A stretch of 64,000 nucleotides of DNA from Pseudoalteromonas viridis (GCF_017742995.1 NZ_CP072425.1:868001-932000); one strand, 5' to 3'. Positions 18,788 to 30,254 are shown, counted from the stretch's first letter. A program made the numbers and translations. The notes: generated from the sequence alone by a model not told the origin.

Positions 18788-21373
18788 TTGGTTTCATCAT
18801 TGGAAGATCCCAGCGTCTTAGTTCGCAAACTGACTCGAAAGAACCGCCGTTTAGAGTCCTTGCTGAAAAAATATAAACAAAACTCACACCTGCAGCATGC
18901 CCTGATCCAGTTATCAGAGCAGGCCAGCACAGTGGCGGAGTTGACGCTGCTATATCCCGCTATTCACAGCATTTTAGAACAATACTTGCCTAGTAAAAGC
19001 TTTTATGTGGTGTTACAAAACCAGTTTACTCAGGGGCTGGAGCTTTCTTATTTTGTTGACGAAAAAGATGGCATTTCGGTCCCTCTGCATGAGGCGAACC
19101 ACTTTAGTCAGGGAATAACGGGCTACGTCTTTAAAAACCGACAAACTTTGTATCTGAACCGCCAGCAAATGGAGCACATGAGTGCACAGGGGCTGTTTAA
19201 GGCATTGGGCACCCAGGCTGAGCATTGGGTGGGCGTGCCTATTTTCCGCGAAAAAACCATCATTGGCGTTATGGTATCGCAAAATTATGCGGCGGATGAG
19301 CATTACAGTGAGCAACAAGTAGAGCTGCTCGAAGTCATGTCTTTGTATCTGGCAACCGCCATTGAGCGCGTCAAAAAGCGCGAGCTGTTAGAGTCTGAAG
19401 TTAAAATTAGAACCCGCGCTCTGATGCAGAGTAACGAGGCGCTCAATACCGAAATTGAGCAGCGTAAACGGGCACTGGAACGACAACAGATCCTGTTTAA
19501 GATTGCAGAATTGGCAACACAATTCAGCGACATAGACGACGTATACCAGCAAGTTCACCAGATCATGCGCTCCATTACTTTTGCCGATAACCTGTTTATT
19601 GCGCTACATGACAAGGCGTCTAACTGGCTCACCTTTCCGTACAGCGTGGATGAAATGACCCAGTACAAGCCACGGCCCTTTGCCAATGGCTACAGTGAAC
19701 TGGTGATCACCACTGAGCGCAGCCAGCTGATCGACACCAAGCGAGCACAAGTACTGATCGACAATGAAATTGTCAAACGACCCGACAATTATCAGCTACA
19801 AAACGCCGCCACCAGTTGGCTGGGCGCCCCGCTGAAAACGGCAAAAGGGGTGATTGGTCTTATCGCCTGCCAGGCCTATAACCATGAGTACGAGTACAAT
19901 CACGAAGATGTTGAATTAATTTCATTTGTCTCGAACCAGATCGCCTCGGTTTTACAAACCCACTTGGCCAATCAGGCACTCAAGGCCAGCAACCTGGAGC
20001 TGGAACATAGAGTTGCGGAAAAAACCAAAGAGCTGCGCCAGACCAATTTGCATTTACAAATGCAAATCGAAGAGAGAAAAAAGATTGAGCAACAGCTGTA
20101 TCATGATGCCCACCATGATCCGCTGACCACGCTGCCAAACCGTTTGCTGTTCCTAACTCAGCTGGAAAAAACCTTACAAAAGTACCAGCGTTACCCGGAC
20201 AATAACTTTGCCGTTTTATTTATCGATCTCGATAAATTTAAAGACATCAATGATGAACTCGGTCACCAGGCGGGCGATCAGTTCTTAATCTGGGTCAGTA
20301 AAGCCTTTTCGGAATGTATTCGTGAGCACGACTTACTGGCCCGTCTGGCCGGTGATGAGTTTGTGATCCTGCTGGATCATTTGAGCGATCGCCAGCAGGC
20401 AGAAGACGTTGCCAAACGTTTGATCAGAGTGATGCAGCAGCCGTTTTGTATGAAGGGCGTCTGCATGCAAAGTGGCGCCAGTATTGGTATTACCTACAGC
20501 AATAAAGACTACAAAAATACCGATGAGATCATTCGCGATGCCGACGCGGCCATGTATTACGCCAAAAATGCCGGCCGCGGGCGCTACGAGTTTTATCATC
20601 CACTGCTCAGCGCAGCCAGCACCCAAAGCAAACAAACGGAATATCATCATCTCAGTGCCCTGCCGGTACACTTTCGCAGTACCGAAATCGTCAATATGGC
20701 CAATCATGGCCAGCATATTGTGATGCTAGAGGCGTTCGGCGAACACCCGGTCCTGGGCAGCACCAGCTTCGACATTCTCAAAAAATTTGCTGCTGCCAAA
20801 GATGAGCAGCTAAAAATTGAAATGCAGCTGCTGGGTCAGGCACTCGAGCAGGCCACAAACCTCGGCAAAGCGCAAACTGCCGATGTGCTGTTTGCCTGCT
20901 CCTGCGCCATTTTGGAAAGCACCACCTTTGGCGAGCTTAAACAATTACTCAGCCAGCGCGCCAGCAACCTGTGTTTATTGTTTGATGAAAGTGAGATCCG
21001 CTACGCGTCGAGTATGCAGCTGGAAAACCTCAAAGAGCTGTGCAGCCTGGGGGTTGCGGTTGGCCTGAATGACTTTGCCAAAGATCGCTGCGATCTGGCG
21101 CTGCTCAGTCATATTGAGTTTAAATATTTGCTGCTTAGTTCAACGTTCAGCAAACGGGTCTTGCAACAAAACAGCTATGACGTGCAGCTCCAGGGGATCC
21201 TGGCAGTCACGGCGCTTAAGTCCATTCAGGTTATCGCCAAAGGCCCCGCCATTTTAAATTTCAGAAGCCTGTTGGAACGTCACGGACTGAGCCTGTTTTT
21301 TGGCAAGCAACAAAGCTTGTCGGGGACCAGCCAGAGCGATCCGGCCACCGCACACGAATCGCTGCCGCTTTAA
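18788..21373 (+). CDS. GAF-GAF-GGDEF protein with degenerate EAL domain
   Basis: 861 residues, no membrane segment. Order: short N-terminal coiled coil, GAF domain 1 (about 35-195), coiled coil, GAF domain 2 (about 230-390), coiled coil, GGDEF domain (about 437-600) with signature RLAGDEF (AGDEF variants are often active) and [20 protein letters not shown], then a C-terminal EAL-like domain (about 615-840). That last domain has lost catalytic residues: the EAL position reads LLFDESE, the DDFG motif reads LNDFA, and the later EGVE reads IAKGP. Probable role: c-di-GMP synthesis under small-molecule control, with the EAL-like part as sensor or scaffold. The start is the TTG at 18788, with a weak binding site; no ATG is near. 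The stop overlaps rep by 4 bases on the opposite strand. Confidence 0.82.
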   Translation: MVSSLEDPSVLVRKLTRKNRRLESLLKKYKQNSHLQHALIQLSEQASTVAELTLLYPAIHSILEQYLPSKSFYVVLQNQFTQGLELSYFVDEKDGISVPLHEANHFSQGITGYVFKNRQTLYLNRQQMEHMSAQGLFKALGTQAEHWVGVPIFREKTIIGVMVSQNYAADEHYSEQQVELLEVMSLYLATAIERVKKRELLESEVKIRTRALMQSNEALNTEIEQRKRALERQQILFKIAELATQFSDIDDVYQQVHQIMRSITFADNLFIALHDKASNWLTFPYSVDEMTQYKPRPFANGYSELVITTERSQLIDTKRAQVLIDNEIVKRPDNYQLQNAATSWLGAPLKTAKGVIGLIACQAYNHEYEYNHEDVELISFVSNQIASVLQTHLANQALKASNLELEHRVAEKTKELRQTNLHLQMQIEERKKIEQQLYHDAHHDPLTTLPNRLLFLTQLEKTLQKYQRYPDNNFAVLFIDLDKFKDINDELGHQAGDQFLIWVSKAFSECIREHDLLARLAGDEFVILLDHLSDRQQAEDVAKRLIRVMQQPFCMKGVCMQSGASIGITYSNKDYKNTDEIIRDADAAMYYAKNAGRGRYEFYHPLLSAASTQSKQTEYHHLSALPVHFRSTEIVNMANHGQHIVMLEAFGEHPVLGSTSFDILKKFAAAKDEQLKIEMQLLGQALEQATNLGKAQTADVLFACSCAILESTTFGELKQLLSQRASNLCLLFDESEIRYASSMQLENLKELCSLGVAVGLNDFAKDRCDLALLSHIEFKYLLLSSTFSKRVLQQNSYDVQLQGILAVTALKSIQVIAKGPAILNFRSLLERHGLSLFFGKQQSLSGTSQSDPATAHESLPL

Positions 21374-23382
21374 CGTTTTAACATCGCCCGCAGATTGGCC
21401 ACCCGGGCCTGGCCTTTCTCCATGCGCTCGGCCTGTGACTGTACGGGCTTTTTGCCCTCACTTTGAATGTCATCTTGCGGCATTTCCTGCACAAAGCGAC
21501 TGAGTTCCGGGGTGATCTGTTCACCAAACTGACGACGACTTCTGGCGTAGGTCATGGTCAGCGTCTGCTGCGCCCGGGTTACACCCACATAAGCCAGACG
21601 GCGCTCCTCCTCCACATTGTCTTCGTCGATGCTGGTCTGGTGCGGCAACAAGCCTTCTTCCATACCGACCATAAAGACATGTGGATACTCCAGCCCTTTC
21701 GAGGCATGTAAAGTCAGCAGTTGCACCGCATCGCTGTCATCCTCTTCTTCATTGCGCTCCAGCATATCGCGCAGCGTTAGTTTGCTGACTACCTCGGGCA
21801 AGGTCATAGCTGGATTGTCGGCATCGCCCGTGAGCATGTCGCTGATCCAACGGTACAGTTCAGACACGTTCTTCATACGCATTTCGGCGGCTTTGGCGCT
21901 GGGCGACGACTCATACAAATAGGCTTCGTAATTGATCTCCCGTACCATGTCCTTCACGGCTTCCAGAGTATCTCCGCGGGTGGCCCTGTCGCTCAGCTCC
22001 ACTACCCAGCGGGCAAACCCCATCAGGGCATTCAGACCACGGCCACTGAGGCGCTGCGGCAGCTCAGGTTCAAAACAGGCAGCAAACAAACTGATATGTT
22101 TATCATTGGCCAGGCTACCCAGCTTTTCTAATGTCACCGGTCCGATCTCACGGCGCGGGGTGTTCACGATGCGCAAGAAGGCATTGTCGTCATCCTGATT
22201 CACCAGCAGACGCAAATACGCCATGATATCCTTAATCTCACTGCGGGCGAAAAACGACATTCCACCACTGATCTTATACGGAATACGGTTGGCCATCAGG
22301 GCTTTTTCGAATACCCGGGCCTGATGGTTACCCCGATACAAAATGGCGTAGTCTTTGTAGCTGGTACGCTTCATAAACTTATGGGAGATGATCTCCGCCA
22401 CCACCCGCTCGGCTTCATGCTCTTCATCGCGGGTTGGGATCAGCCGCAGTGGATCCCCATACCCCAGTTCACTGAATAATTTTTTGTCGAACTCATGGGG
22501 GTTATTGGCGATCAGAATATTCGCCGCCTTCAGGATCCGCCCGGCACTACGGTAGTTTTGTTCTAGTTTTATCAGGCGCAGCCCCGGAAAGTCTTTGCTC
22601 AGCAGCACCAGATTTTGCGGCTTGGCACCGCGCCATGAGTAGATAGACTGGTCGTCATCCCCTACCACAGTAAAGCGGGCCCGCTCACCCACCAGCAGCT
22701 TTACCAGCTGATACTGGCTGGTGTTGGTATCCTGATATTCATCCACCAGCAGGTAACGAAAACGCGCCTGCCAGCGCTCGCGCACTTCAACGGAACTGTT
22801 TAACAACAAAGTGGGGATCATGATCAGATCGTCAAAATCGAGTGCGTTATAGGCTCTGAGCTGAGTCTGATAGCGGGCGTAAAGCTGGGCAAACAGCGCT
22901 TTTTGCGCCTCACCGGCTTCACGGATGGCGCGCTCGGGCTGGATCAGTTCATTCTTCCAGTTACCAATTTGCATCTTCAGCAGGTTAAGCAGATCTTTGT
23001 CACGATCCAGCTCTTTTTCGGTCAGTTCAGCCAGCAGCTGATGGGTATCCTGATCGTCAAACAGAGAAAAGCCCGGCTTATAGCCCAGTGTTTTCACTTC
23101 CTTTTTAATGATCTCCAGTCCCAGGGTATGGAAGGTTGAGACCCACAGCCCTTTGGCTTCTTGCTTGCCCAGTGTCTGCGATACCCGCTCGCGCATCTCT
23201 TTGGCGGCCTTGTTGGTAAAGGTCACCGCCGCAATGTTGCGCGCCTTGTACTCACATTTTTGCACCAGATAGGCTATTTTGTTGGTGATCACCCGGGTTT
23301 TACCAGAGCCGGCACCGGCCAGTACCAGACAGGGTCCGCTGATATACTTAACGGCTTCGTCTTGTTTCGGGTTCAGTTTCAT
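21370..23382 (-). CDS. rep: ATP-dependent DNA helicase Rep
   Basis: Superfamily 1A 3'-5' helicase that helps replication forks through protein blocks. 670 residues starting [20 protein letters not shown]. Motif I is [18 protein letters not shown], motif [10 protein letters not shown], motif [16 protein letters not shown], motif IV around LEQNYRS, and motifs V/VI are [15 protein letters not shown] and [12 protein letters not shown]. Length and ends fit Rep rather than UvrD. It is convergent with the GGDEF gene. Confidence 0.97.
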   Translation of the reverse strand: MKLNPKQDEAVKYISGPCLVLAGAGSGKTRVITNKIAYLVQKCEYKARNIAAVTFTNKAAKEMRERVSQTLGKQEAKGLWVSTFHTLGLEIIKKEVKTLGYKPGFSLFDDQDTHQLLAELTEKELDRDKDLLNLLKMQIGNWKNELIQPERAIREAGEAQKALFAQLYARYQTQLRAYNALDFDDLIMIPTLLLNSSVEVRERWQARFRYLLVDEYQDTNTSQYQLVKLLVGERARFTVVGDDDQSIYSWRGAKPQNLVLLSKDFPGLRLIKLEQNYRSAGRILKAANILIANNPHEFDKKLFSELGYGDPLRLIPTRDEEHEAERVVAEIISHKFMKRTSYKDYAILYRGNHQARVFEKALMANRIPYKISGGMSFFARSEIKDIMAYLRLLVNQDDDNAFLRIVNTPRREIGPVTLEKLGSLANDKHISLFAACFEPELPQRLSGRGLNALMGFARWVVELSDRATRGDTLEAVKDMVREINYEAYLYESSPSAKAAEMRMKNVSELYRWISDMLTGDADNPAMTLPEVVSKLTLRDMLERNEEEDDSDAVQLLTLHASKGLEYPHVFMVGMEEGLLPHQTSIDEDNVEEERRLAYVGVTRAQQTLTMTYARSRRQFGEQITPELSRFVQEMPQDDIQSEGKKPVQSQAERMEKGQARVANLRAMLKR

Positions 23383-23509
23383 ATTCTGTGATCACCTTTA
23401 GTCAATAAGCTGCTAAGTTTACCGTAATGCTCAAGTGGATCCCAAGCGCTTTTAACCGGTGACCGCTTTAGGTAAGATAGAGACTATAATCAAGCTTAGA
23501 GGCCAGCCC

Positions 23510-23779
23510 ATGATCAACCCAGCAAAAATTGAAGAAATCGCCAAGCAGATCTCCAGTAACATGCCGCAAGGTGTGAAAAACCTGGCAGATACCTTTGAAA
23601 GTAAAACCAAACAAGCTATTCAAAATAAACTGGCAGAGATGGATTTTGTCAGCCGTGAAGAGTTTGATATTCAGAGCAAAGTGCTGATCAAAACCCGTGA
23701 AAAGCTGACTGAACTGGAAGCCAAAGTGGCCGAATTAGAGGCGAAGCTGGCCGCTCAGGATAACAACCAGCCAGAATAG
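23510..23779 (+). CDS. ubiK: Ubiquinone biosynthesis accessory factor UbiK (YqiC)
   Basis: Short coiled-coil protein of the BMFP family that supports aerobic ubiquinone synthesis with UbiJ. I start it at the ATG at 23510 (MINPAKIEEIAKQISSNMP, 89 residues), behind AGAGG. An in-frame GTG at 23459 would add 17 atypical residues. Residues 1-45 hold the conserved helix and FESKTKQAIQNKLAEMDFVSREEFD; the rest is a heptad-rich trimeric coiled coil ending in LEAKVAELEAKLA. Confidence 0.93.
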   Translation: MINPAKIEEIAKQISSNMPQGVKNLADTFESKTKQAIQNKLAEMDFVSREEFDIQSKVLIKTREKLTELEAKVAELEAKLAAQDNNQPE

Positions 23780-23785
23780 TCAATG

Positions 23786-24454
23786 CTACAACTGGTAACG
23801 CTTGGCCAGGTCCACCAGGGCCCGCTCGTAGTGCGTTGCCAGTTGTTCTTCCTGTTCTATCTGAGTATTCAGCTCTTTGAGCAGGCCATCAGCCAGACCA
23901 TACACCCAGCCGTGAATGGTTAACTTCTGACCACGCGCCCAGGCATCCTGCACCACATTGGTTCGGCATACGTTACGAACCTGCTCAATCACGTTGAGCT
24001 CGCACAAAGCATCGCAGCGCTGCGGCGGCTGTATCTCGTTGAGCATCGCCTGATGCATTTCTTTGACATCACCGACATGGCGCAGCCAGTTATCTATTAG
24101 GCCTAAGCGCGCATCTTCCAAAGCCGCACGAACACCGCCACAGCCATAATGCCCGACAATCAGCACGTGCTCGACTTTCAACACTTCAATGGCGTACTGC
24201 ATCACAGACAAACAATTATGGTCGGTATGCACCACCACATTGGCCACATTGCGATGCACAAACAAGTCCCCCGGCATTAAGTCAACAATCTGGTTAGCCG
24301 GTACCCGTGAGTCGGAGCAGCCGATCCACAAATAATTAGGATTTTGCTGCATCGACAGCTTGGCAAAAAACTCTGGGTTGTTGGTCTGAGTCTGTTTCGC
24401 CCACTGGCGATTGTTGTTGAGCAAGTGTTGCAGCTGACTGTCAGACTGACACAT
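23786..24454 (-). CDS. can: Beta-class carbonic anhydrase
   Basis: Interconverts CO2 and bicarbonate in the cytosol, supplying bicarbonate to carboxylases. 222 residues with the zinc-site motif WIGCSDSRVPANQIV (Cys and Asp-Arg dyad) near residue 42, and the second half of the site in HVLIVGHYGCGGVRAAL (His and Cys) near 100. Length and N-terminus fit E. coli Can. It lies 10 bases after the next upstream gene on the same strand and may be co-transcribed with it. Confidence 0.95.
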   Translation of the reverse strand: MCQSDSQLQHLLNNNRQWAKQTQTNNPEFFAKLSMQQNPNYLWIGCSDSRVPANQIVDLMPGDLFVHRNVANVVVHTDHNCLSVMQYAIEVLKVEHVLIVGHYGCGGVRAALEDARLGLIDNWLRHVGDVKEMHQAMLNEIQPPQRCDALCELNVIEQVRNVCRTNVVQDAWARGQKLTIHGWVYGLADGLLKELNTQIEQEEQLATHYERALVDLAKRYQL

Positions 24455-24463
24455 GGCTATTCC

Positions 24464-25657
24464 TTATTCTGCTGACTGACACCGTATCGCCTGGATCAAG
24501 ATATTTCTGGGCGTCAGTGATTTATGACAAAATTCTGCGAGGCTGACATCATACCCGGCCTGTTCAAGATATAACACCCTGTCGAGCACCAGCCACAATT
24601 CAATGGCACGGCGAAAGGCATGACGCACCAGCTCAATGCGCTCTGTGATGCGCTGTCTTGACCGCCCTTGCGCCAGGTAATGGTCCGCATCAAAGTGTGC
24701 CGGTAAGTCTAGCTGTTTCTGCTCAGCCGCCCAGTGACAGAAATCAACAAAGGCACCGGAAAAAATCGCCTTATTCACTGACGGCACACTGAGGTACTGA
24801 GTATCGCCGGTGACATCGCGGCGCAGCGCATCAAAAGCCAGTCGCCACTGCACTTCCCGCTTGCGTATTTTAGCCACTCTGCCGGGCGCCGTCACGGTTT
24901 CCTGCAGTGCCAGTTTCATATCACTGTGTGACAAGGCTAAGGTACTGTGCGCCGCAACATCGCTCATTGGCTGATAGGTGGGCTCAGTAAACAGGTGATA
25001 ACAACAAGGTGACAAACTGATCTGCTCACACCCTGCGGCGCAAGCCTCTGCCATAAAAGTCTGATGCAAACGGCCGCACGCATGCAACGCGACGGCCTGC
25101 TGGCGTGGCTTAAAATAGTGCGCAACGGGATCTTTGAGCACATCGGCACAATGAAAGGTCATCGCCAGCTTTTGTTGCTCAGCACTGTGCTGCCCTTGCT
25201 GGCACAAGGCTGCCTGTAACTCCACACTGTCGACGTGCTCCGCGCCCAGATACGCCAGCAGTCGGCCCAGGTGACCTTTCCCCGCGCACCACTCCAGTAC
25301 CGGGCGCTTTGCCTGATAAACGTGGGCAACAAAGTCCTGTAACTGAGTCAGCTTACGGCCCTTGATGCCATTGCTGAGCCAAAACGGAAATTCTGGACGA
25401 CTCGCGTGTGCCTGAGCCAGGGTTGTCAGCTCTGGCAGCGTTGCTAATGCCGGTATATGGGGCAGCAAAAAAGCCAGTAAATCCGCGGGCTCATGGTCCA
25501 GTGCCGTCACTTGTTCATCGCTTAGCGACAATAAAGCACTTTTGAGTTCAGGCCAGGGAATATCCGTATGATCGAAGGCCAGCAACTGCCAGTACTGGCG
25601 GGTGTCCGCAAGCAGAGCATCCAGGGCTAAAAACTGAGAATGAAAGGAACTGCGCAT
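24464..25657 (-). CDS. Methyltransferase-domain protein (Methyltransf_32-like)
   Basis: About 397 residues from the ATG at 25657 (MRSSFHSQFLALDALL); an in-frame start at 25726 would add 23 residues without family character. A central Rossmann methyltransferase core has motif I-like VLEWCAGKGHLGRLLAYLG (near 145) and HVDSVELQ, followed by ALHACGRL and ISLSPCCYH, a pattern seen in the Methyltransf_32/RRNAD1-type family. Substrate unknown. The C-terminal 120 residues are helical and carry LTPRNILIQAIR. Likely in a transcription unit with can. Confidence 0.75.
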   Translation of the reverse strand: MRSSFHSQFLALDALLADTRQYWQLLAFDHTDIPWPELKSALLSLSDEQVTALDHEPADLLAFLLPHIPALATLPELTTLAQAHASRPEFPFWLSNGIKGRKLTQLQDFVAHVYQAKRPVLEWCAGKGHLGRLLAYLGAEHVDSVELQAALCQQGQHSAEQQKLAMTFHCADVLKDPVAHYFKPRQQAVALHACGRLHQTFMAEACAAGCEQISLSPCCYHLFTEPTYQPMSDVAAHSTLALSHSDMKLALQETVTAPGRVAKIRKREVQWRLAFDALRRDVTGDTQYLSVPSVNKAIFSGAFVDFCHWAAEQKQLDLPAHFDADHYLAQGRSRQRITERIELVRHAFRRAIELWLVLDRVLYLEQAGYDVSLAEFCHKSLTPRNILIQAIRCQSAE

Positions 25658-25732
25658 ACAAGTCACCGGCACCGAACGAAACAAAGGGCGCTCATTGTAT
25701 GCGCTCGCGCCCTGTGCGCAAAGCACTGACCG

Positions 25733-26788
25733 TCATTTTAGGGTAAAACGCCGACGACGGAAAAAAATCAGGTGTATGTACATGGGCACACAAATCACCG
25801 CCACTACCACCGCTAAGGTCAGCATCCATGACCAACTGGTTTCTTCCTGATCTGGCTCGGTATATATAAATTGATGTTTTTGTTCGTGAAAGTGAGCCAG
25901 ATCAAGCCGGTAAAGCTGCGCTATCCACAACCAGCGCGCCTGCGACATGGCGCCCAGTGCAATCCCCGGCGCTTTGATAAAGGGCATCAGTTTATCGGCC
26001 TCATTGGCCAGCGCCGCGATGCTTTTGCTTGTCGCGTACTCAGCCTGAGTGACCGCCAGTGCTTCATCGGGATTGCTCATGGCATAGCGCCAGCCCTGTA
26101 AGGACGCGCGGCGAAACCGGGCAACGATTTCAGGCCGGTAATTCAGCACATCTTCGGAGGTAAATAAGATATCGGCATAAACGTTCAGGCCAAAATGCTT
26201 CGGGCAGATCTGCCGCGTAGCCACCCCCTGTTGCGCCAGCTTAAAGGGCTCATTAGAAATATACACCTGCAGCGCATCGAAACGCCCGGCAACAAAGTCC
26301 TTGATGGGGTCCAGTCCGGCGTATAATGGCAGGCGTGACACATCTATCCCGGCCCGCTCCAGCATCACCATCAGCTCTGCTCCTTCAACGCGTCCAAGGT
26401 GGCTGATCTTTTTGTCCACAAAGTCTTTGGGGACATAGATGTCGCTATCGGCACGGACCATCCAGCAATAGGGAGAAGACTGGAAAATTGCAGCCAGTGC
26501 CACCAGCGGCTTGCCCAGCAAGCGTTGCTGCAAAATGCCCGAGTGAGTCACACCAAACTGGGCCTGTCCCGACAGCACTTTAAACTGCTCATCCGGATTA
26601 TCCTGATCGGCAGGCACAATTTTTACGTCCAGTCCCTGCTGACGAAAAAAGCCTTTATGCTGGGCCATGTAGTAACCGGCAAATTGAAACTGATGGGTCC
26701 ATTTAAGTTGTAGTGTCACTTCTTCCAATGCGCTCAGCGCACAGCTCTTGCACAACGCAATGGCCAGGATAAAGTGGGAGTAATTCAT
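25733..26788 (-). CDS. Orphan NMT1/THI5-like periplasmic binding protein with C-terminal membrane anchor
   Basis: 351 residues. A signal peptide (about 1-20) leads a THI5/NMT1-type binding fold, with the family opening LQLKWTHQFQFAGYYMAQHKG and the stretch FGVTHSGILQQRL. Near the C-terminus (about 318-343) there is one hydrophobic segment (WMLTLAVVVAVICVPMYIH), then a basic end, RRRRFTLK. Proteins with this sensor plus membrane layout usually continue into a GGDEF or histidine kinase module; here the gene simply stops. No ABC permease or ATPase genes lie nearby. It may be a truncated sensor or a membrane-tethered binding protein. It follows ilvA after 62 bases. Confidence 0.78.
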   Translation of the reverse strand: MNYSHFILAIALCKSCALSALEEVTLQLKWTHQFQFAGYYMAQHKGFFRQQGLDVKIVPADQDNPDEQFKVLSGQAQFGVTHSGILQQRLLGKPLVALAAIFQSSPYCWMVRADSDIYVPKDFVDKKISHLGRVEGAELMVMLERAGIDVSRLPLYAGLDPIKDFVAGRFDALQVYISNEPFKLAQQGVATRQICPKHFGLNVYADILFTSEDVLNYRPEIVARFRRASLQGWRYAMSNPDEALAVTQAEYATSKSIAALANEADKLMPFIKAPGIALGAMSQARWLWIAQLYRLDLAHFHEQKHQFIYTEPDQEETSWSWMLTLAVVVAVICVPMYIHLIFFRRRRFTLK

Positions 26789-26850
26789 TATGGTACGCGC
26801 CCGGGGCCTGCCTTGTTACAACTATAGAAGGCACCGGACACAATGCAAAA

Positions 26851-28395
26851 TTAGCTGACGCGACGATCCGCCTGTGGCATATCGTGCTGAAGATACTGTT
26901 TAAAACACGGATTATCCGTTTCTTCCTGATACTGATAGCCCAGGCGTTGCAGGTGCTCATCAAAGCGTACTCTGTCTTGGGCACTGAGCTCAAATGCCGC
27001 CAGTACATTGCCCTGCGCCGCCCCGTGATTTCGATAATGGAACAAAGTGATGTTCCAGTTACTCCCCAGGGTCTCCAAAAAACGCGCGAGTGCACCGGGA
27101 TATTCTGGAAATTCGAAGCGAAACAGCCGCTCGCTCAGTGCAACCGGCGGTTTGCCGCCGACCATATAACGGATGTGCAACTTGGCCAGCTCGTTGTCGG
27201 ACAGGTCGGTAAACTGATAGTTCGCCTCGCTCAGACTGGCTTTGAGCTCCTGCAATTCCTGCTCGCCGCCACGTAATCCGACACCGGCAAAAATCTGGGC
27301 TGTTTCGCCACCGGCATAGCGATAGTTAAACTCTGTGATCGCACGACCCGACAGAGCATGACAAAAGCGCTTAAAGCTGCCTTTGGATTCTTCTATGGTT
27401 ACGCCCAGCAACGCCTCGCTGCGTGCCCCCAATGCCGTGCGCTCGGCAATATACCGTAAGCGGTCAAAGTTGAGGTTGGCACCCGACAACACAGAGGCCA
27501 GGGTGAGCCCCTGCTCATTATTGTCTTCGCACCATTTCTTTAGCCCGGCCGTGGCCAAAGCGCCGGAGGGCTCTGCAATGGCCCGGGTTTCAACAAAAAT
27601 ATCCTGAACTGCCGCACAGATTTCGTCGGCACTGACAGTGACCACCTCATCACAAAACTGCTCGGCCAGGCGAAAGGTTTCGCTGCCAATGCGCTTTACC
27701 GCGACGCCGTCTGCAAAACTGCCAACCCGCTCCAGCTCGACCGGATGCCCGGCTTCCATCGCCGCTTTCAGACACGCGCTTTCTTGTGCTTCCACGCCAA
27801 TCACACGGATCTCCGGACGCAATGACTTTATATACACCGCCATCCCGGCCAGTAAACCGCCGCCGCCAACGGGAATAAATACCGCATCCAGCTGATGGAG
27901 CTGCTGCATCAATTCTCGCGCCACCGTGCCCTGACCTATGATCACGTCTTTATCGTCAAATGGTGGTACAAACACGCCGCCCTGTGACTGGCACAAAGAC
28001 TGCGCATACTCCTGCGCGGCATCAAAATGATGACCATGCAGCACCACTTCGCCCCCCTGGCTGCGCACCGCATTGACTTTGATCTCCGGTGTGGTCACTG
28101 GCATAACAATGACCGCGCGATGCCCCAGATGAGCGGCACTTAATGCCACTCCCTGAGCGTGATTGCCCGCAGACGCCGTCACCACCAGGCTGTTTGCCGG
28201 TAGTTTGCTGAGCTTGTTAAAAGCGCCGCGCAGTTTAAAGGAATAAACGGGTTGCTGATCTTCGCGCTTGAGCCAGACATGATGTCCGAGCCGGGCGGAA
28301 AGCCCGCTCAGCTCGCTGACCTCGGTTTCCCGGACCAGCGGCGAGACATTGGCCTGCACTACAGCACGAAAATAATCGAGCTCTTTTGCCACCAT
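26851..28395 (-). CDS. ilvA: Threonine ammonia-lyase, biosynthetic
   Basis: Deaminates threonine to 2-oxobutanoate, the entry to isoleucine synthesis; feedback-inhibited by isoleucine. 514 residues with a PLP-binding catalytic domain (about 1-320), in which the Schiff-base lysine is in YSFKLRGAFNKLS, and the Gly-rich phosphate loop VGGGGLLAGMA. Two ACT-like regulatory domains (about 325-500) follow, in which FRFEFPEYPGALARFLETL is characteristic. It is the last gene of ilvLGMEDA, 2 bases after ilvD. Confidence 0.97.
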   Translation of the reverse strand: MVAKELDYFRAVVQANVSPLVRETEVSELSGLSARLGHHVWLKREDQQPVYSFKLRGAFNKLSKLPANSLVVTASAGNHAQGVALSAAHLGHRAVIVMPVTTPEIKVNAVRSQGGEVVLHGHHFDAAQEYAQSLCQSQGGVFVPPFDDKDVIIGQGTVARELMQQLHQLDAVFIPVGGGGLLAGMAVYIKSLRPEIRVIGVEAQESACLKAAMEAGHPVELERVGSFADGVAVKRIGSETFRLAEQFCDEVVTVSADEICAAVQDIFVETRAIAEPSGALATAGLKKWCEDNNEQGLTLASVLSGANLNFDRLRYIAERTALGARSEALLGVTIEESKGSFKRFCHALSGRAITEFNYRYAGGETAQIFAGVGLRGGEQELQELKASLSEANYQFTDLSDNELAKLHIRYMVGGKPPVALSERLFRFEFPEYPGALARFLETLGSNWNITLFHYRNHGAAQGNVLAAFELSAQDRVRFDEHLQRLGYQYQEETDNPCFKQYLQHDMPQADRRVS

Positions 28396-28397
28396 GA

Positions 28398-30254
28398 TTA
28401 ACTCAATGCCTCCAGCTTCTCGAAATCGCGTACCGCGCCTTTATCTGCACTGGTTGCTAACAAAGCATAGGCTTTCAGAGCAGGGCTGACATAACGCTGA
28501 CGGTCCAGTGGTTTATAAGCCATTTTTCCGCGGGCATCTTGCTGCTCTTTACGTGCCTGCAGCTGCTGTGGATCCAGTAATACGTCGATGCTGCGCGCAG
28601 GAATATCAATGCGAATGAGATCGCCGTTTTCTACTAATGCCAGCGCGCCACCACTGGCGGCCTCTGGCGAGGCATGGCCAATCGACAGGCCTGACGTACC
28701 ACCGGAAAAGCGGCCATCGGTTAACAAGGCACAGTCTTTATCCAGCCCCATGGATTTGAGGTAGCTGGTCGGATAGAGCATTTCCTGCATTCCCGGCCCA
28801 CCTTTGGGCCCTTCGTAACGGATCACCACTACATCGCCCTTTTTCACCTTGCCACCAAGGATCCCCTCTACGGCATCATCCTGAGATTCAAATACCACGG
28901 CCGGACCTTCAAAGCACAGCATGTCATCATCGACCCCGGCACTTTTCACGATACAGCCATCCAGCGCCAGGTTGCCGGTCAGTACTGCCAGTCCGCCATC
29001 CTGACGAAACGCGTATTCAACACTGCGAATACAGCCGCCCTCGCGGTCCAGATCCAGCTCGTCCCAGCGACATTCCTGGCTCATCGCCTGTGTGGTGCGC
29101 ACGCCCGCAGGGCCTGCTCGATAAAAAGTTTGTGCACGTTCATTATTGGGATCCGTAGCATCCCAGCGTTTGATCACCTCACCGAGTGTCCCCCCTGCCA
29201 CATGTCCCACTCCAAGGTCGAGCTTATCGGCTTTGGCCAGCTCATTGAGGATCGCCATAATGCCACCCGCGCGGTGAACGTCTTCAATGTGATACTGCTG
29301 GGTTGCCGGCGCCACCTTGCATAAGAAAGGCGTAGTCCGGGATAAGCGGTCGATGTCGGCCATATCAAACTCAACCCCACCTTCGATGGCAGCCGCGAGC
29401 AAGTGCAATACCGTGTTGGATGAGCCTCCCATGGCAATATCCAGGGTCATGGCATTGGTAAACGCGGCCTGGTTAGCAATGTTACGCGGCAGTGCGGCCT
29501 CATTGTCTTTACCATAATAGTCTTCACACAATGCCATAATGCGTTTTGCAGCCCCTTCATATAAGAAGCGACGATCGGCATGGGTGGCCAGAGTAGTACC
29601 ATTACCCGGTAATGCCAGGCCCAGTGCCTCTAATAAACAGTTCATAGAGTTGGCGGTAAACATGCCTGAGCAGGAGCCACAGGTTGGACACGCTGAGCGC
29701 TCCACTTTGTCTGAGTCTTCATCGCTGACACTGGGGTCCGCGCCTTTGACCATAGCATCAACCAGGTCGAGTTTGATGTCGATGTCGGCGAGGCGTGTTT
29801 TACCCGCTTCCATCGGACCACCCGAGACAAAGATCACCGGGATATTCAGCCGCAGTGCCGCCAGCAACATACCTGGGGTGATCTTGTCGCAGTTTGAAAT
29901 ACATACCATGGCATCGGCACAGTGGGCATTCACCATGTATTCTACCGAGTCGGCGATGAGATCCCTTGATGGCAAAGAATACAACATGCCGCCGTGGCCC
30001 ATCGCAATACCATCATCGATGGCAATGGTATTAAATTCGCGCGGCACACCGCCGGCATCCCGGATGGCATCGGCCATCAGCTCGCTGAGTTGATTGAGGT
30101 GCACGTGCCCGGGCACAAACTGGGTATACGAGTTCACCACTGCCACAATGGGCTTATGAAAATCACTGTCGGTCATCCCGGTGGCGCGCCATAGTGCGCG
30201 GGCACCTGCTTGTTGTCTGCCTTCAGTGGTTGTTTTGCTGCGTAACTTTGCCAT
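28398..30254 (-). CDS. ilvD: Dihydroxy-acid dehydratase
   Basis: Dehydrates dihydroxy acids to the 2-oxo acid precursors of valine and isoleucine using an Fe-S cluster. The ATG at 30254 ([20 protein letters not shown]) gives 618 residues, matching the family, behind an AAGGGG site; an in-frame ATG at 30320 would add 22 residues and is rejected. Cluster ligands and signature are visible in [16 protein letters not shown] and [19 protein letters not shown]. The end carries [23 protein letters not shown]. Confidence 0.97.
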   Translation of the reverse strand: MAKLRSKTTTEGRQQAGARALWRATGMTDSDFHKPIVAVVNSYTQFVPGHVHLNQLSELMADAIRDAGGVPREFNTIAIDDGIAMGHGGMLYSLPSRDLIADSVEYMVNAHCADAMVCISNCDKITPGMLLAALRLNIPVIFVSGGPMEAGKTRLADIDIKLDLVDAMVKGADPSVSDEDSDKVERSACPTCGSCSGMFTANSMNCLLEALGLALPGNGTTLATHADRRFLYEGAAKRIMALCEDYYGKDNEAALPRNIANQAAFTNAMTLDIAMGGSSNTVLHLLAAAIEGGVEFDMADIDRLSRTTPFLCKVAPATQQYHIEDVHRAGGIMAILNELAKADKLDLGVGHVAGGTLGEVIKRWDATDPNNERAQTFYRAGPAGVRTTQAMSQECRWDELDLDREGGCIRSVEYAFRQDGGLAVLTGNLALDGCIVKSAGVDDDMLCFEGPAVVFESQDDAVEGILGGKVKKGDVVVIRYEGPKGGPGMQEMLYPTSYLKSMGLDKDCALLTDGRFSGGTSGLSIGHASPEAASGGALALVENGDLIRIDIPARSIDVLLDPQQLQARKEQQDARGKMAYKPLDRQRYVSPALKAYALLATSADKGAVRDFEKLEALS

